Notes under the pieces: generated by a model
The model's input: only the letters and a program-made list of their open reading frames with translations
Told to the model about the DNA's origin: nothing
Databases searched by the model: none
Translations under genes and position numbers: made by a program
Assembly (NCBI RefSeq): GCF_000190435.1
Contig: NC_015152.1
Coordinates: forward strand, 1,866,458 to 1,930,457
Direction: 5' to 3'
DNA length: 64,000 nucleotides
From: Sphaerochaeta globosa str. Buddy
Lineage (GTDB): Bacteria > Spirochaetota > Spirochaetia > Sphaerochaetales > Sphaerochaetaceae
Shown here: positions 9,518 to 18,091 of the stretch, piece by piece
How positions within the stretch are numbered: the stretch's first letter is position 1
How the letters are laid out: every line of letters starts with the position of its first letter

Positions 9518-10106
9518 GCGGACAGTTCTCACACTCCGGTTTCTTGGCATGGCACACTGTCCTGCCAAAAAGATTGGCCGTCATTGAGAAGCGGTACTGC
9601 TTGGGGTCATCCAAAAGAACAGCTATCTGTTTTTCCACCTTCTCCGGGTCCTTGGTATCGACCAAGCCCAAGCGGTTCACCACCCGAGAGAAGTGAGTAT
9701 CTACTATAATTGCGCATTTACCGTAGATGTCTCCCAGCACACAACTGGCTGTTTTGCGCCCTACCCCGGGAAGCTTGACCAATTCTTCCATGGTATCGGG
9801 CAGGTCGCAATCCAAGAGGGCCTCGGAGCAGGCGATAATGTGCTTAGCCTTGTTGCGATAGTATCCGGTGGGGTAAATAATGCTTTCAACATCCTCTGAC
9901 GAAGCTTGGGCAAGGGTTTGCTTGTCCGGGTACTTGGCAAACAACTCCTTGGCGACAACATTCACAATCCTGTCGGTTGTTTGTGCCGAAAGAATGACAC
10001 TGATGAGGAATCGGAAGGGATCGCGTTGTTCCAAAAACTGTATGGTTTGGGGAAGCAGGGTATCCAAGGTTGAAAATATCTCTTGCATGCGTTGTTTCTT
10101 ATTCAT
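9462..10106 (-). CDS. nth: Endonuclease III (DNA glycosylase/AP lyase)
   Basis: This 214-residue HhH-GPD enzyme removes oxidised pyrimidines and cleaves AP sites. The helix-hairpin-helix LPGVGRKTA carries catalytic K118, and the catalytic aspartate is D136 in VDTHFSRV. The C-terminal [4Fe-4S] cluster ligands are C185, C192, C195 and C201, with the canonical C-X6-C-X2-C-X5-C spacing. Length matches E. coli Nth (211). It appears monocistronic. Confidence 0.95.
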   Translation of the reverse strand: MNKKQRMQEIFSTLDTLLPQTIQFLEQRDPFRFLISVILSAQTTDRIVNVVAKELFAKYPDKQTLAQASSEDVESIIYPTGYYRNKAKHIIACSEALLDCDLPDTMEELVKLPGVGRKTASCVLGDIYGKCAIIVDTHFSRVVNRLGLVDTKDPEKVEKQIAVLLDDPKQYRFSMTANLFGRTVCHAKKPECENCPLSSLCPSRDAFLKARSKG

Positions 10107-10166
10107 AGGCTTTCTATGGTACCCCTTGACGCTTAGCTTCTCAAGTGCGTATACTCCAGAAAGTTT

Positions 10167-10239
10167 CGGGGCGTAGCCCAGTGGCTAGGGCACCTGCTTT
10201 GGGAGCAGGATATCGAAGGTTCGAGTCCTTTCGCCCCGA
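10167..10239 (+). tRNA. tRNA-Pro(UGG)
   Basis: A full cloverleaf: acceptor arms CGGGGCG/CGCCCCG, anticodon stem CCTGC/GCAGG with loop TTTGGGA giving anticodon TGG, and T-loop GGTTCGAGTCC. Discriminator A is at 10239. The 3' CCA is not encoded. Confidence 0.95.
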
Positions 10240-10245
10240 TTCATG

Positions 10246-10273
10246 AAGGCAACCAGTTTTGGTTGCCTTTTTT
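10246..10273 (+). terminator. Terminator of tRNA-Pro
   Basis: A 9-bp stem AAGGCAACC/GGTTGCCTT with a 6-nt loop is followed by a T run, directly after the tRNA. Confidence 0.8.
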
Positions 10274-10295
10274 CATGCTCAGTGAGAAAACTTTC

Positions 10296-10323
10296 TTTAC
10301 AATCTACCGATTTGGTGTATCAT
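10296..10323 (+). promoter_or_regulatory. Probable sigma-70 promoter of the iclR operon
   Basis: TTTACA (10296) and TATCAT (10318) are separated by 16 bp, and the palindromic operator lies just downstream of the expected transcription start. The -10 matches consensus at five of six positions. Confidence 0.5.
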
Positions 10324-10342
10324 ATACGTATAAGCGAACACC

Positions 10343-10358
10343 GTTCGTATATACGAAC
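10343..10358. promoter_or_regulatory. Palindromic operator before iclR
   Basis: A perfect 16-bp palindrome, GTTCGTATATACGAAC, sits 14 bases before the iclR start codon and downstream of the predicted -10. A second half-site-like GAAC is just upstream (GAACACCGTTC). The position fits autorepression by the IclR-family product; the binding partner is inferred. Confidence 0.6.
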
Positions 10359-10372
10359 TCTAAAGGGAAAAT

Positions 10373-11164
10373 ATGACTGAATCTACGCACCGAACCACAG
10401 CGAGAATTCTTGACATATTGGAATTGGTTGCAGAACATCCGACAGGAATCACCCTTGCCGACATTGCCCGTCGACTTGAAATTCCCAAGAGCAGTCTGCA
10501 TCCGCTGGTCACCACCCTCTCTGCACGCAAATACCTTAACTACAACCATAGGGAAGAACAGTACTACGCCGGGGAGAGTCTGTTTGTGTACGGCAACAAA
10601 TTCATCAATAATGTCGATATTCTGGAGCAGATCAGGAGCGTACTGCTTTCGGTCAATCAGAAAACCAACGAGACACTCTATTTCGGCGTACTTTCCGATC
10701 TGGATGTTTTGTACTTGGTGAAAATGGACCTTTTCTCCCAGTTCAGGGTGATATCCAACCCCGGCAATAAGCTGCCTGCCTATAGTACCGGATATGGCAA
10801 AGCACTGCTCAGTCAGTTTTCCAAGGAACAAATGGAACAGTTTTATCCGGCTGGCACGCTTAAGCCTGTGACCGGAAAAACAATTAAAACTGTTGCTGAA
10901 CTCAATGGACAGCTTGCCGAAATACGACGTACAGGGTTCTCCTATGAAAACGGAGAGTCGACCGACGGTATTCAATGCGTGGCAACCGCCATTGATGTGG
11001 ACGGTGCAATACTCGCGGGAATGAGCATTGCAGTGCCTGAATTTAGATATACCCAGGAGCGGGAAGCTTTGTTTAAAACGCTTTTGCTCGATGCGAAAGC
11101 ACAAATACGAAAGATCATCAGTGAGCACCGCAACCATTGGATCTATAGTGGAGAGTTAGTATGA
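10373..11164 (+). CDS. IclR-family transcriptional regulator
   Basis: A 263-residue protein with an N-terminal winged helix-turn-helix (~residues 8-65; LADIARRLEIPKSSLHPLVTTL is cut here to its core DIARRLEIPKSSLHPLV) and a C-terminal IclR effector domain (~80-255) including GYGKALLSQF and the typical ending of conserved small residues. It is the first gene of the kdgK-eda-tct operon and overlaps kdgK by 4 nt. Homologues in such a position usually repress sugar-acid catabolism and respond to a pathway keto-acid; the ligand here is unknown. A palindrome upstream is its likely target. Confidence 0.85.
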   Translation: MTESTHRTTARILDILELVAEHPTGITLADIARRLEIPKSSLHPLVTTLSARKYLNYNHREEQYYAGESLFVYGNKFINNVDILEQIRSVLLSVNQKTNETLYFGVLSDLDVLYLVKMDLFSQFRVISNPGNKLPAYSTGYGKALLSQFSKEQMEQFYPAGTLKPVTGKTIKTVAELNGQLAEIRRTGFSYENGESTDGIQCVATAIDVDGAILAGMSIAVPEFRYTQEREALFKTLLLDAKAQIRKIISEHRNHWIYSGELV

Positions 11165-12114
11165 AGGGCAGCCAAGTAATCACCATCGGAGAGAGTCTGG
11201 TAGCATTTATACCCAATGCACACACCAAACTTCGGTATGTCCAGCAGTTTAGCAAAGTGGTTGCAGGGGCTGAGAGCAACGTAGCGGTGGGGCTTTCCAA
11301 GCTTGGGCATCCCACCAGCTGGGTCAGCAAGGTCGGCACCGATGAGTTCGGACAGTACATCATTCGTGAATTACGCGCCGAGGGTGTCGATACCAGCCAT
11401 GTTTTGGTCAGTGACGAAGGGCCTTCAGGTATTATGTTCAAGCAATTCTCCGCAAACTTGGCTTCCCAAGTCTTCTATTACAGGAAAGGATCGGCTGCCA
11501 GTACGCTGAAAGTTCGTGACCTCGATTGGGAATACCTGAAAGGAGCAAAGATTTTGCACCTTTCAGGCATTACTCCGGCTTTGAGCGCATCCTGCAGGGA
11601 TGTGGTGTATGAACTCTTCTCGTTTGCAAAACAAGAAGGCATTCCTATCAGTTTCGATCCGAATATCCGTCGCAAGCTATGGAGTGAAGCAGAGGCCAAG
11701 CGCACCTTGTCACCGCTCATTGTTCAGGCTGACATTGTTCTGATGGGAGAAGATGAAGGGGAACTGCTGCTTGCCAGCAATGACCGACACCGTATTGCTT
11801 CCCTGTTGCTGGAAAAAGGGGCTAAAGCCGTAGGAATCAAGCGTGGTGGGGATGGGGCCTATGTTGCCGATGCAACAGGGATTTTCGATATCCCACCCTA
11901 TCCGGTAAAGGTAGTGGATACCATAGGGGCAGGCGATGCATTCAATGCGGGTTTTCTTGCAGGAATCCTGGAGGGAAGCCCCATCCAGCACTGCGCTAGG
12001 ATGGGTGCTCTGATGGGAGCGTTGGCGGTAAGCAGCTATGGTGATGTGGAAGGCTTACCCGATCGCAAGGCCTTTGATGATTTGATGTTGGATGAGAAGG
12101 AAATCGAACGATGA
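11161..12114 (+). CDS. kdgK: 2-keto-3-deoxygluconate kinase (PfkB family)
   Basis: A 317-residue PfkB/ribokinase-fold kinase predicted to phosphorylate 2-keto-3-deoxygluconate to KDPG. The N-terminal GESLVAF and GAESNVAVGLSKLG signatures are present. The C-terminal PfkB signature DTIGAGDAFNAGF holds the catalytic Asp in GAGD (256-259). Substrate is assigned mostly from the neighbour eda, whose product cleaves KDPG, since PfkB kinases have varied substrates. Starts overlap the upstream and downstream genes by 4 nt, indicating translational coupling. Confidence 0.85.
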   Translation: MKGSQVITIGESLVAFIPNAHTKLRYVQQFSKVVAGAESNVAVGLSKLGHPTSWVSKVGTDEFGQYIIRELRAEGVDTSHVLVSDEGPSGIMFKQFSANLASQVFYYRKGSAASTLKVRDLDWEYLKGAKILHLSGITPALSASCRDVVYELFSFAKQEGIPISFDPNIRRKLWSEAEAKRTLSPLIVQADIVLMGEDEGELLLASNDRHRIASLLLEKGAKAVGIKRGGDGAYVADATGIFDIPPYPVKVVDTIGAGDAFNAGFLAGILEGSPIQHCARMGALMGALAVSSYGDVEGLPDRKAFDDLMLDEKEIER

Positions 12115-12746
12115 CACACATACAGACTGTATTGCAGACCATTGGAACCAGCAAAGTAATTTCCATTATCAGGGGAATTGAATATGAAGCGGCGGCAAAC
12201 GTGATTGCCGCACTCAAGAAAGGTGGAGTCTCTTGCTTGGAAGTGACCATGAACACCAATCAGTCACTTGCAATCATTGAAAAGGCACGTTTGGATGAGA
12301 GCCTTTTGGTAGGGGCTGGAACGGTACTGGATGTGAACATGGCTCGAGAGTGCATTAGAGCCGGGGCTCAGTTCGTGCTCTCCCCTCTGCTCGATATCAA
12401 GGTTATCGAGTACTGCCTTTCCCACGATGTACTTCCTGTCCCTGGTGTTTTTACCCCGACTGAGCTCTATAGCGCCCACCGCTGTGGAGCTCCTTTGCTG
12501 AAGATTTTTCCCGCCGGCGGTGTAGGGCCTCAATATATTAAAGACCTCCTCGGCCCATTCAATGGCATGAAACTGCTTCCTGTGGGAGGAGTCTCTGTTG
12601 AAAATACTGCCGCATTCATGAAAGCCGGATCCTTTGCTGTGGGTGTCGGCTCGTATCTGGCAAATCCCGAGCTTTCCAAACAAAAAGCTTGGGAGACCAT
12701 CACACAGCGTGCTAAGCTCTTTATTGAGCAAGCCAATCAACGTTGA
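12111..12746 (+). CDS. eda: KDPG/KHG aldolase
   Basis: A 211-residue class I aldolase that splits 2-keto-3-deoxy-6-phosphogluconate into pyruvate and glyceraldehyde 3-phosphate. The general acid/base Glu is E44 in CLEVTM, and the Schiff-base lysine is K131 in LLKIFPA. Other family features are VGAGTVLD, and PVGGVSVEN for phosphate binding. Length is normal. It lies between kdgK (4-nt overlap) and the tct transporter genes, completing a two-step route from KDG to central metabolism. Confidence 0.93.
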   Translation: MTHIQTVLQTIGTSKVISIIRGIEYEAAANVIAALKKGGVSCLEVTMNTNQSLAIIEKARLDESLLVGAGTVLDVNMARECIRAGAQFVLSPLLDIKVIEYCLSHDVLPVPGVFTPTELYSAHRCGAPLLKIFPAGGVGPQYIKDLLGPFNGMKLLPVGGVSVENTAAFMKAGSFAVGVGSYLANPELSKQKAWETITQRAKLFIEQANQR

Positions 12747-12792
12747 TTTCGTAGTTTTGCGAAATATATTCACAAAGGAAAGAGGTGAGAAA

Positions 12793-13764
12793 ATGAAGAA
12801 ACTCCTCGTTTTGTTGGTGCTTCTGTCTCTCGTTCTTGGTTCAGCATTTGCCCAAGGCACTGCTGAAGCTACAGCTGACTCCTATCCCAGCGGACCGGTC
12901 TCGGTAATTGTTCCCTATTCTGCTGGTGGTGGAACCGACTTGGTTGCTCGTGCTCTGGTAGATGCTGCAAAAGCATCCTTCCCGAAGAACATTGCTGTTG
13001 AGAACAGAACCGGTGGCGGTGGTGCTGTCGGTATGTCGTATGGTGCAAATGCAAAGGCCGATGGTAGTGTCATTACCATGATCACCGTTGAATTGGTAAC
13101 CCTTCCGCACACCGGAACCGGTGCCGGTCTGTACTATGACCAGTTCAAGCCGATCATGATGGTCAACAGTGCTTACAGTGCTGTAACCGTTCAGGCTAAC
13201 TCACCGTACAACACACTCAAAGATTTCTTGGATGCAGCAAAGACCAAGACCATGCGTGTCGGTAACTCCGGTGTCGGAGCAATTTGGCACCTGGCAGCTG
13301 CAGGCCTTGGAAAGACAGCCGGCGTTTCTTTCAACCACATTCCGTTTGAAGGTGCAGCTCCTGCCATCACCAGCTTGCTTGGCGGCCATATCGATGCAGT
13401 AACGGTTAGTTATGCAGAGGTTGCAAGCCAGGTAGCAGCCGGTAATCTGAAGGTGCTCGCAGTTCTCGCTCCCGAGCGCATTGCAGCAACCCCGAACATT
13501 CCCACCGCAAAGGAATTGGGATACGACGTTGCTATCGGTACCTGGAGAGGGCTTGGTGTACCCAAGGACACTCCTCAGCCGATCGTCGACAAGATTTACT
13601 CCATTTTCAGCCAGGCAGCGAAGTCCGATGCTTTCGTGAAATTCATGAACGGCAGCAACAACATCATTGATGTACTGGACAGCGCAACCTATGGCAAAAA
13701 ACTCGCTACGGACAATGAGATGTTCAAGGCCCTGATCGCAGAGCTTGGACTGAAGCAGCAGTAA
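12793..13764 (+). CDS. tctC: TTT-family periplasmic solute-binding protein (TctC-like)
   Basis: The start at 12793 follows AAAGGAAAGAGGTGAG and opens a signal peptide (MKKLLVLLVLLSLVLGSAFA, cleavage after residue 20). The mature part is a Bug/TctC-type binding protein of about 300 residues: VIVPYSAGGGTDLVAR near the start, ENRTGGGGAVG, and later FEGAAPAITSLLGGHIDA. Such proteins bind carboxylates or sugar acids. The position after kdgK-eda suggests a sugar acid that feeds KDG metabolism, rather than tricarballylate or citrate. Confidence 0.88.
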   Translation: MKKLLVLLVLLSLVLGSAFAQGTAEATADSYPSGPVSVIVPYSAGGGTDLVARALVDAAKASFPKNIAVENRTGGGGAVGMSYGANAKADGSVITMITVELVTLPHTGTGAGLYYDQFKPIMMVNSAYSAVTVQANSPYNTLKDFLDAAKTKTMRVGNSGVGAIWHLAAAGLGKTAGVSFNHIPFEGAAPAITSLLGGHIDAVTVSYAEVASQVAAGNLKVLAVLAPERIAATPNIPTAKELGYDVAIGTWRGLGVPKDTPQPIVDKIYSIFSQAAKSDAFVKFMNGSNNIIDVLDSATYGKKLATDNEMFKALIAELGLKQQ

Positions 13765-13774
13765 CCTATTTACG

Positions 13775-13802
13775 TACCACAGCACCGCTTGGTGCTGTGG
13801 TA
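13775..13802 (+). promoter_or_regulatory. Intergenic hairpin between tctC and tctB
   Basis: A perfect 12-bp stem (TACCACAGCACC/GGTGCTGTGGTA) with a GCTT loop lies just after tctC and has no T run. Such hairpins commonly protect the binding-protein mRNA from 3' decay or reduce read-through, giving more binding protein than membrane subunits. That role is inferred from position. Confidence 0.65.
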
Positions 13803-13828
13803 ACCCTTCCCGCAAAGGAATCGTACCT

Positions 13829-14281
13829 ATGAAAAAAGCCAATTTTATTGTCAGCGGCGTGTTTGCCGCTTTTGCGATTGTTATCATCGCCATCTCTTTG
13901 GGATATCCTCCCAGTAATCATGGGGTTCCCGGGCCCGGCATGTTCCCCATCCTGATAGCCGGTCTCATCCTTATCTCAGCACTGACTCTTGCCCTTCTGA
14001 CGCTCCGTATGCCGAAGGAAAAGGATACAGAAATCGACCTGAAAAGCAAGAACGTCTTGAATGTGTACATCACCATGGCAGGGCTTATTGTCTATGCAAT
14101 AACATTTCCCCTGATTGGATTCATCGTTACCAGCTCTATCATGCTTACTCTGTATATCAAATGGTTTGGAAAACGTTCTTGGTGGAAATGCATCTTGATT
14201 GGTGTGTTGTTTTCCATTGGCATCTTCTTGCTCTTCGGTTCAGTACTCAATGTGCCGATGCGTTTTGGCTTGCTCATATAG
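13829..14281 (+). CDS. tctB: TTT-family small membrane subunit (TctB-like)
   Basis: A 150-residue membrane protein with four predicted hydrophobic segments (near residues 5-25, 35-55, 75-105 and 115-140), the normal plan of TctB. GPGMFPILIAG after the first segment is typical. It is preceded by AAAGGAA and followed 16 nt later by tctA. Confidence 0.82.
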   Translation: MKKANFIVSGVFAAFAIVIIAISLGYPPSNHGVPGPGMFPILIAGLILISALTLALLTLRMPKEKDTEIDLKSKNVLNVYITMAGLIVYAITFPLIGFIVTSSIMLTLYIKWFGKRSWWKCILIGVLFSIGIFLLFGSVLNVPMRFGLLI

Positions 14282-14297
14282 GCAAGGGAGGAATAAC

Positions 14298-15773
14298 ATG
14301 CTACTAGAAGTATTAAGCTCAGTATTCAGCTTCCAGATACTCCTTTTTATCATTTTGGGAGTTTTTACCGGCATTTGCATCGGAGCGCTTCCTGGTCTTA
14401 CAGCAACTATGGGTGTAGCCCTGGTTCTACCGCTTACCTTCGGTATGGAAGCTATTCCCGGTATTCTGTTGCTTATCGGTGTCTATGTGGGCGCAATTTA
14501 TGGTGGATCCATTTCTGCAATCCTACTCAGGACTCCGGGAACGCCGGCTGCCGCGGCCACGGTCTTGGACGGGTATGAATTTTCCAAGCGCGGTGAAAGT
14601 GGCCGTGCTTTGGGTATTTCTACGGTGTCTTCCTTTATTGGAGGAGTTGTCAGTGTTTTGGCCTTGTGGTTGATCTCCCCGCAGCTTGCAAAGCTTGCTC
14701 TGCGCTTCAGCGCCCCCGAATTCTTTCTGCTTGCAGTCTTCGGCCTTTCCATCATCGCCTCCATTTCAGGAAACAGTCTGGCAAAAGGTGTGCTGTGCGG
14801 TGCTTTGGGTATCAGCCTCTCGTTCATCGGGATCGACAATATCACCGGCTATCCCCGATTCACATTCAACAATATCAATCTGCTCAGCGGGATGTCATTC
14901 ATTCCAGTTATGATCGGTCTGTTTGCGATGAGTCAAGCTTTCTCAACTGTTGAGAAGATTTTTGTTCCCGACCAGGTCACCCAGAAAATTTCCAAAGTTT
15001 GGCCGAGCAAGAGCGACTGGAAAGTGATTCTCAAAATCACGCCCATTTCTGGTGTCATCGGCACAATCATCGGCATTGTTCCCGGAGCCGGGGCAGAAAT
15101 CGGAGCGTTTGTTTCTTATGGACAGGCAAAGCGTATGTCCAAACATCCTGAACGCTTCGGCACCGGTATACCCGAGGGTATTGCTGCTCCAGAGGCTGGC
15201 AACAATGGTGTAACCGGCGGTGCCTTGATTCCTATGCTCACCATGGGTGTTCCCGGTGATGCAGTTGCAGCAATCCTTATTGGTGCCCTTACGGTACAAG
15301 GGTTGCAGCCGGGGCCTCTTTTGTTCACCGAACATACAACCTTGGTCTATTCAATATTCTTGGGTATGTTTGTTGCAAATGTTACGATGTTGGTGCTGGG
15401 GCTTTCCAGCTTGAAGTTGTTTGTGAAGGTGCTCTCTGTTCCGAAGGCAATCCTCACACCCATGATTTTCATTCTCTGTGTGGTTGGCTCGTATGCCATC
15501 AACACCAACTTCTTCGATGTGGGTGTCATGCTCTTCTTCGGTATTCTTGGCTACTTCATGCAGAAGGCCGATATCTCGGTCTCCCCTGCCGTGCTTGGCT
15601 TAATCCTCGGACCGATGGCGGAAACCAACTATAGACGGGCTTTACTGATGAGCGAAGGTTCCTACTCCATCTTCTTTGCTTCCCCGATTGCATGGGTCTT
15701 TGTCATTTTGACGTTGATCACGTTGCTTGGACCGGTAGTCGGCGATGTATTGAAGAAAAAGCGCGTAGCGTAA
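14298..15773 (+). CDS. tctA: TTT-family large membrane subunit (TctA-like)
   Basis: A 491-residue, multi-span permease subunit. The start at 14298 is chosen because GGGAGG lies 7 nt upstream; the open frame extends 33 codons further into tctB. Family signatures are GALPGLTATMG near the N-terminus, YGGSISAILLRTPGTPAAAAT, and in the second half IVPGAGAEIGAFVSYG and GVPGDAVAAILIGAL, reflecting the internal duplication of TctA. With TctB and TctC it makes an ion-driven carboxylate/sugar-acid importer. Last gene of the operon. Confidence 0.92.
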   Translation: MLLEVLSSVFSFQILLFIILGVFTGICIGALPGLTATMGVALVLPLTFGMEAIPGILLLIGVYVGAIYGGSISAILLRTPGTPAAAATVLDGYEFSKRGESGRALGISTVSSFIGGVVSVLALWLISPQLAKLALRFSAPEFFLLAVFGLSIIASISGNSLAKGVLCGALGISLSFIGIDNITGYPRFTFNNINLLSGMSFIPVMIGLFAMSQAFSTVEKIFVPDQVTQKISKVWPSKSDWKVILKITPISGVIGTIIGIVPGAGAEIGAFVSYGQAKRMSKHPERFGTGIPEGIAAPEAGNNGVTGGALIPMLTMGVPGDAVAAILIGALTVQGLQPGPLLFTEHTTLVYSIFLGMFVANVTMLVLGLSSLKLFVKVLSVPKAILTPMIFILCVVGSYAINTNFFDVGVMLFFGILGYFMQKADISVSPAVLGLILGPMAETNYRRALLMSEGSYSIFFASPIAWVFVILTLITLLGPVVGDVLKKKRVA

Positions 15774-15791
15774 GTGCTGCAATGATTATAC

Positions 15792-15820
15792 AAAGGCCGC
15801 TTCCAAGAAAAGCGGCCTTT
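15792..15820 (+). terminator. Hairpin after tctA
   Basis: An 11-bp stem (AAAGGCCGCTT/AAGCGGCCTTT) with a 7-nt loop lies 18 nt after the tctA stop. The T run is short. A second small hairpin (GGTGGC AAC GCCACC, 15841-15855) follows before the convergent gene. Confidence 0.65.
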
Positions 15821-15888
15821 GGTGTCCATAAACAACATAAGGTGGCAACGCCACCCTATGAGTTACAAATAAACTGGAGATATATCTC

Positions 15889-16302
15889 TTACGCTGCGTG
15901 GTTGAAGGACATCAGTTTGGCAAGGATCCTTCCGAGGGTCTTTCCGTACTGTGCGTTATAATCAAGCACTGCATCATATGCGTTCACTTCACTCTGTTTT
16001 GCTACACTGAGGTAGTACAGATGGTCACACACTTCGAAGAACAGGTCTGCTTTCCTTTTTCCGGGGAAGCTCATCTGCGTAGTCCAAGTTTCCATCACCT
16101 GACTGATGGGTTCGTAGAGGTTGCTCATCCAAGAGTAGACTGCTTCATCCCAGGTAATGGGCATTTGCAGGTTCTTCCCTAAGAAGTAGCGATGACCTTC
16201 TATTTGAGAAGCAAGCTTCTCGTAATCTGCATCAAGGAACATATCGGTGTTCTTGATCAGGAATTCAATACTTTCTTTTTTGTGTAAATCATTATTCTGC
16301 AT
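15889..16302 (-). CDS. Conserved-looking small helical protein, unknown
   Basis: The start at 16302 (MQNNDLHKKES) follows AAAGGAG at ideal spacing; an upstream in-frame ATG has no such site. The 137-residue product is soluble and rich in helix, aromatic residues and acidic residues (EGHRYFLGKNLQMP, VYSWMSNLYEPISQVMETW). I do not recognise the family. It is monocistronic, next to sodA and separated from it by 230 bases that contain the sodA terminator and otherwise AT-rich sequence. Confidence 0.7.
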   Translation of the reverse strand: MQNNDLHKKESIEFLIKNTDMFLDADYEKLASQIEGHRYFLGKNLQMPITWDEAVYSWMSNLYEPISQVMETWTTQMSFPGKRKADLFFEVCDHLYYLSVAKQSEVNAYDAVLDYNAQYGKTLGRILAKLMSFNHAA

Positions 16303-16478
16303 GATTTGCTCCTTTTGTTTTTCTCTGTTTACACTGGTATTGTAAGGATTTATGGCATTTGATAGCAAGTACTAAAAGACTAATATATTTGTATTGTGCC
16401 GCTCTCTATTTGGATATTTCAGTCTTTAACCAGATACTATCATACAGTTTGTATATTCATATTACAGTTTTGATGTAC

Positions 16479-16514
16479 AAAAAATGCCCTCCTCCAGATT
16501 ATGAAGAAGGGCAT
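16479..16514 (-). terminator. sodA terminator
   Basis: On the minus strand a stem formed by ATGCCCT/AGGGCAT, extended by an imperfect CTTC/GGAG-rich portion, is followed by six T residues. Confidence 0.75.
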
Positions 16515-16532
16515 CGAAATGAATGGTATGAA

Positions 16533-17159
16533 TTACTGATACTTAATCACTTGCTCATACCGTTTCTGTACCTCAGCCCAGTCAAGTACCGACCAGAATG
16601 CTTTGATATAGTCGGCTCTCACATTCTTGTACTTCAGATAGTAGGCATGCTCCCAGACATCAATGCCAAGAATGGGGACTCCCCCGTTCTTGGTCATCAG
16701 AGGGGTATCCTGATTGGGTGTATTCACCACGGAAAGCTTTCCATCGGCCTGGGCTACCAAGAACGCCCATCCTGATCCGAACCTTCCAGCTGCTTGTTTA
16801 CTCAGCTCATCCTTCAGGGCATCGAGACTGCCAAACTCTTGTGTTATTCGCCTTTCAAGAATTCCTGTGGGGCTGAGGGTGGCATTCGGTGAAAGCGTAG
16901 CAAAATACAGGTTGTGGTTTGCGTACCCGCCGCCATTGTTTCGCACGCTCGTCCGCAGCGCCTCATCCTTGATGGTATCCAAATGTAAGAGAATATCCTC
17001 AATGGAACGATTCTTAAGGCTTGCGTCCTTATCCAGGGCGGCGTTCAGATTATTGGTATAGGCTGCATGGTGCTTCGTATAGTGGGTCACCATGGTCAGT
17101 TCGTCGATATGGGGCTGTAGGTCGGCATATCCATAGGAAAGTGCAACTTGCGTAAACAT
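16533..17159 (-). CDS. sodA: Superoxide dismutase, Mn/Fe type
   Basis: A 208-residue Fe/Mn superoxide dismutase. Metal ligands are H26 ([10 protein letters not shown]), H82 (NHNLYF), D167 and H171 ([10 protein letters not shown]). Gly at 78 in NNGGGYANH and Q150 in NQDTPL follow the manganese-type pattern, in which the active-site Gln comes from the C-terminal domain; metal preference is inferred. No signal peptide, so it is cytoplasmic. It has its own promoter and a perfect palindrome over the expected transcription start, pointing to strong repression under some condition. The enzyme fits an anaerobe that meets occasional oxygen. Confidence 0.95.
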   Translation of the reverse strand: MFTQVALSYGYADLQPHIDELTMVTHYTKHHAAYTNNLNAALDKDASLKNRSIEDILLHLDTIKDEALRTSVRNNGGGYANHNLYFATLSPNATLSPTGILERRITQEFGSLDALKDELSKQAAGRFGSGWAFLVAQADGKLSVVNTPNQDTPLMTKNGGVPILGIDVWEHAYYLKYKNVRADYIKAFWSVLDWAEVQKRYEQVIKYQ

Positions 17160-17188
17160 CTACGTACCTCCTAACAAGTACTGTTATT

Positions 17189-17205
17189 CCTAGTAATTTA
17201 CTAGG
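17189..17205. promoter_or_regulatory. Perfect palindromic operator at sodA
   Basis: CCTAGTAATTTACTAGG (two 8-bp arms around one base) lies 7 nt after the predicted -10 on the minus strand, and so covers the transcription start, and 29 nt before the start codon. A repressor bound here would block sodA. The regulator is not identifiable from the window; metal- or redox-sensing families are candidates. Confidence 0.7.
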
Positions 17206-17212
17206 TAAACTG

Positions 17213-17241
17213 AGTATACCCAATATTCTCCCATTAGGCAA
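17213..17241 (-). promoter_or_regulatory. sodA promoter
   Basis: On the minus strand TTGCCT (17236-17241) and TATACT (17213-17218) are 17 bp apart, close to sigma-70 consensus. Confidence 0.7.
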
Positions 17242-17363
17242 GTATAAATATAATGGAACACCATTGTATCTATTCCAATACGTTTCTTTGTAAGGCATCT
17301 TTACCTTTTTTCTAATTTACGCTAAGGTTTCCACGTTTCCGGTACTATGGTACCTGTAAGCAT

Positions 17364-17437
<74 letters not shown>

Positions 17438-17452
17438 GTACAAACAAACCAC

Positions 17453-17500
17453 TATAAAGAAAGAGGATACTGGCTACAAAACCGGTATCCTTTCTTTATA
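17453..17500 (+). terminator. Terminator after tRNA-Arg
   Basis: A long inverted repeat (arms near TATAAAGAAAGAGGATAC and GGTATCCTTTCTTTATA) with a short loop lies 16 nt after the tRNA. T-rich stretches lie within the 3' arm. Confidence 0.7.
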
Positions 17501-17529
17501 TACCAGACTACCCTACCCTAAGCTACATC

Positions 17530-17676
17530 GTGATCTACATCAAGAAGCAAGATAAAGATCTTTCAAGCGATGGGTCACCAGCAGTTCTGCCGATGAACAG
17601 AGAGGTATTCTCACAGGAAGTGCGGAAGAACTTGTTTGAGAGCGACCTCGAAGCGCTGAGGATGATTTGGAGATAG
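17530..17676 (+). pseudogene. Short coding remnant, unknown
   Basis: A 48-codon frame from GTG reads VIYIKKQDKDLS...VRKNLFESDLEALRMIW and has protein-like composition and base usage closer to the host than to the island genes. It has no ribosome-binding site and could be the tail of a decayed gene. The rest of 17501-18091 holds no frame or RNA that I can support. Confidence 0.25.
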
Positions 17677-18091
17677 GATGAGTATGTGTATTTCAATTTC
17701 ATCCTGGCTACAGCAGGGAAAAGCAGAGTTGTGCTATTGATGATTCAGAGAGCTGAGCTGATCCTGGAGCATGAGAACACATTTCATGGGCTTTCTGATT
17801 CACATAATCTAAACCTCTGAGTCCCGCTACATTCGGTGATTTTGGTAAGTAAGCTTGTTCAAAATATGCATAGCAACAGAAGAAAAGAGTTCAAAGAATT
17901 TCCTTGCAGAGCCTTGATAATTGAGCCAAGGTTTTGTCTTTATCAGGAGAAAGCCAAAGAGTCCTGATTATGCCTAAACGGCCAGATATGGAGTAATAGA
18001 TTAACCAGAGGTACTTAATTCATAATTTACATTGTCAACCTAGTCAATGAGTGATAATATTTGTCTTAGTATTGCAATGGGGGTCAAAATA

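Noticed and set aside
10304-11137. 277-codon frame antisense to iclR
   Set aside because: Shadow; the sense strand has a full IclR protein, operator and coupling to kdgK.
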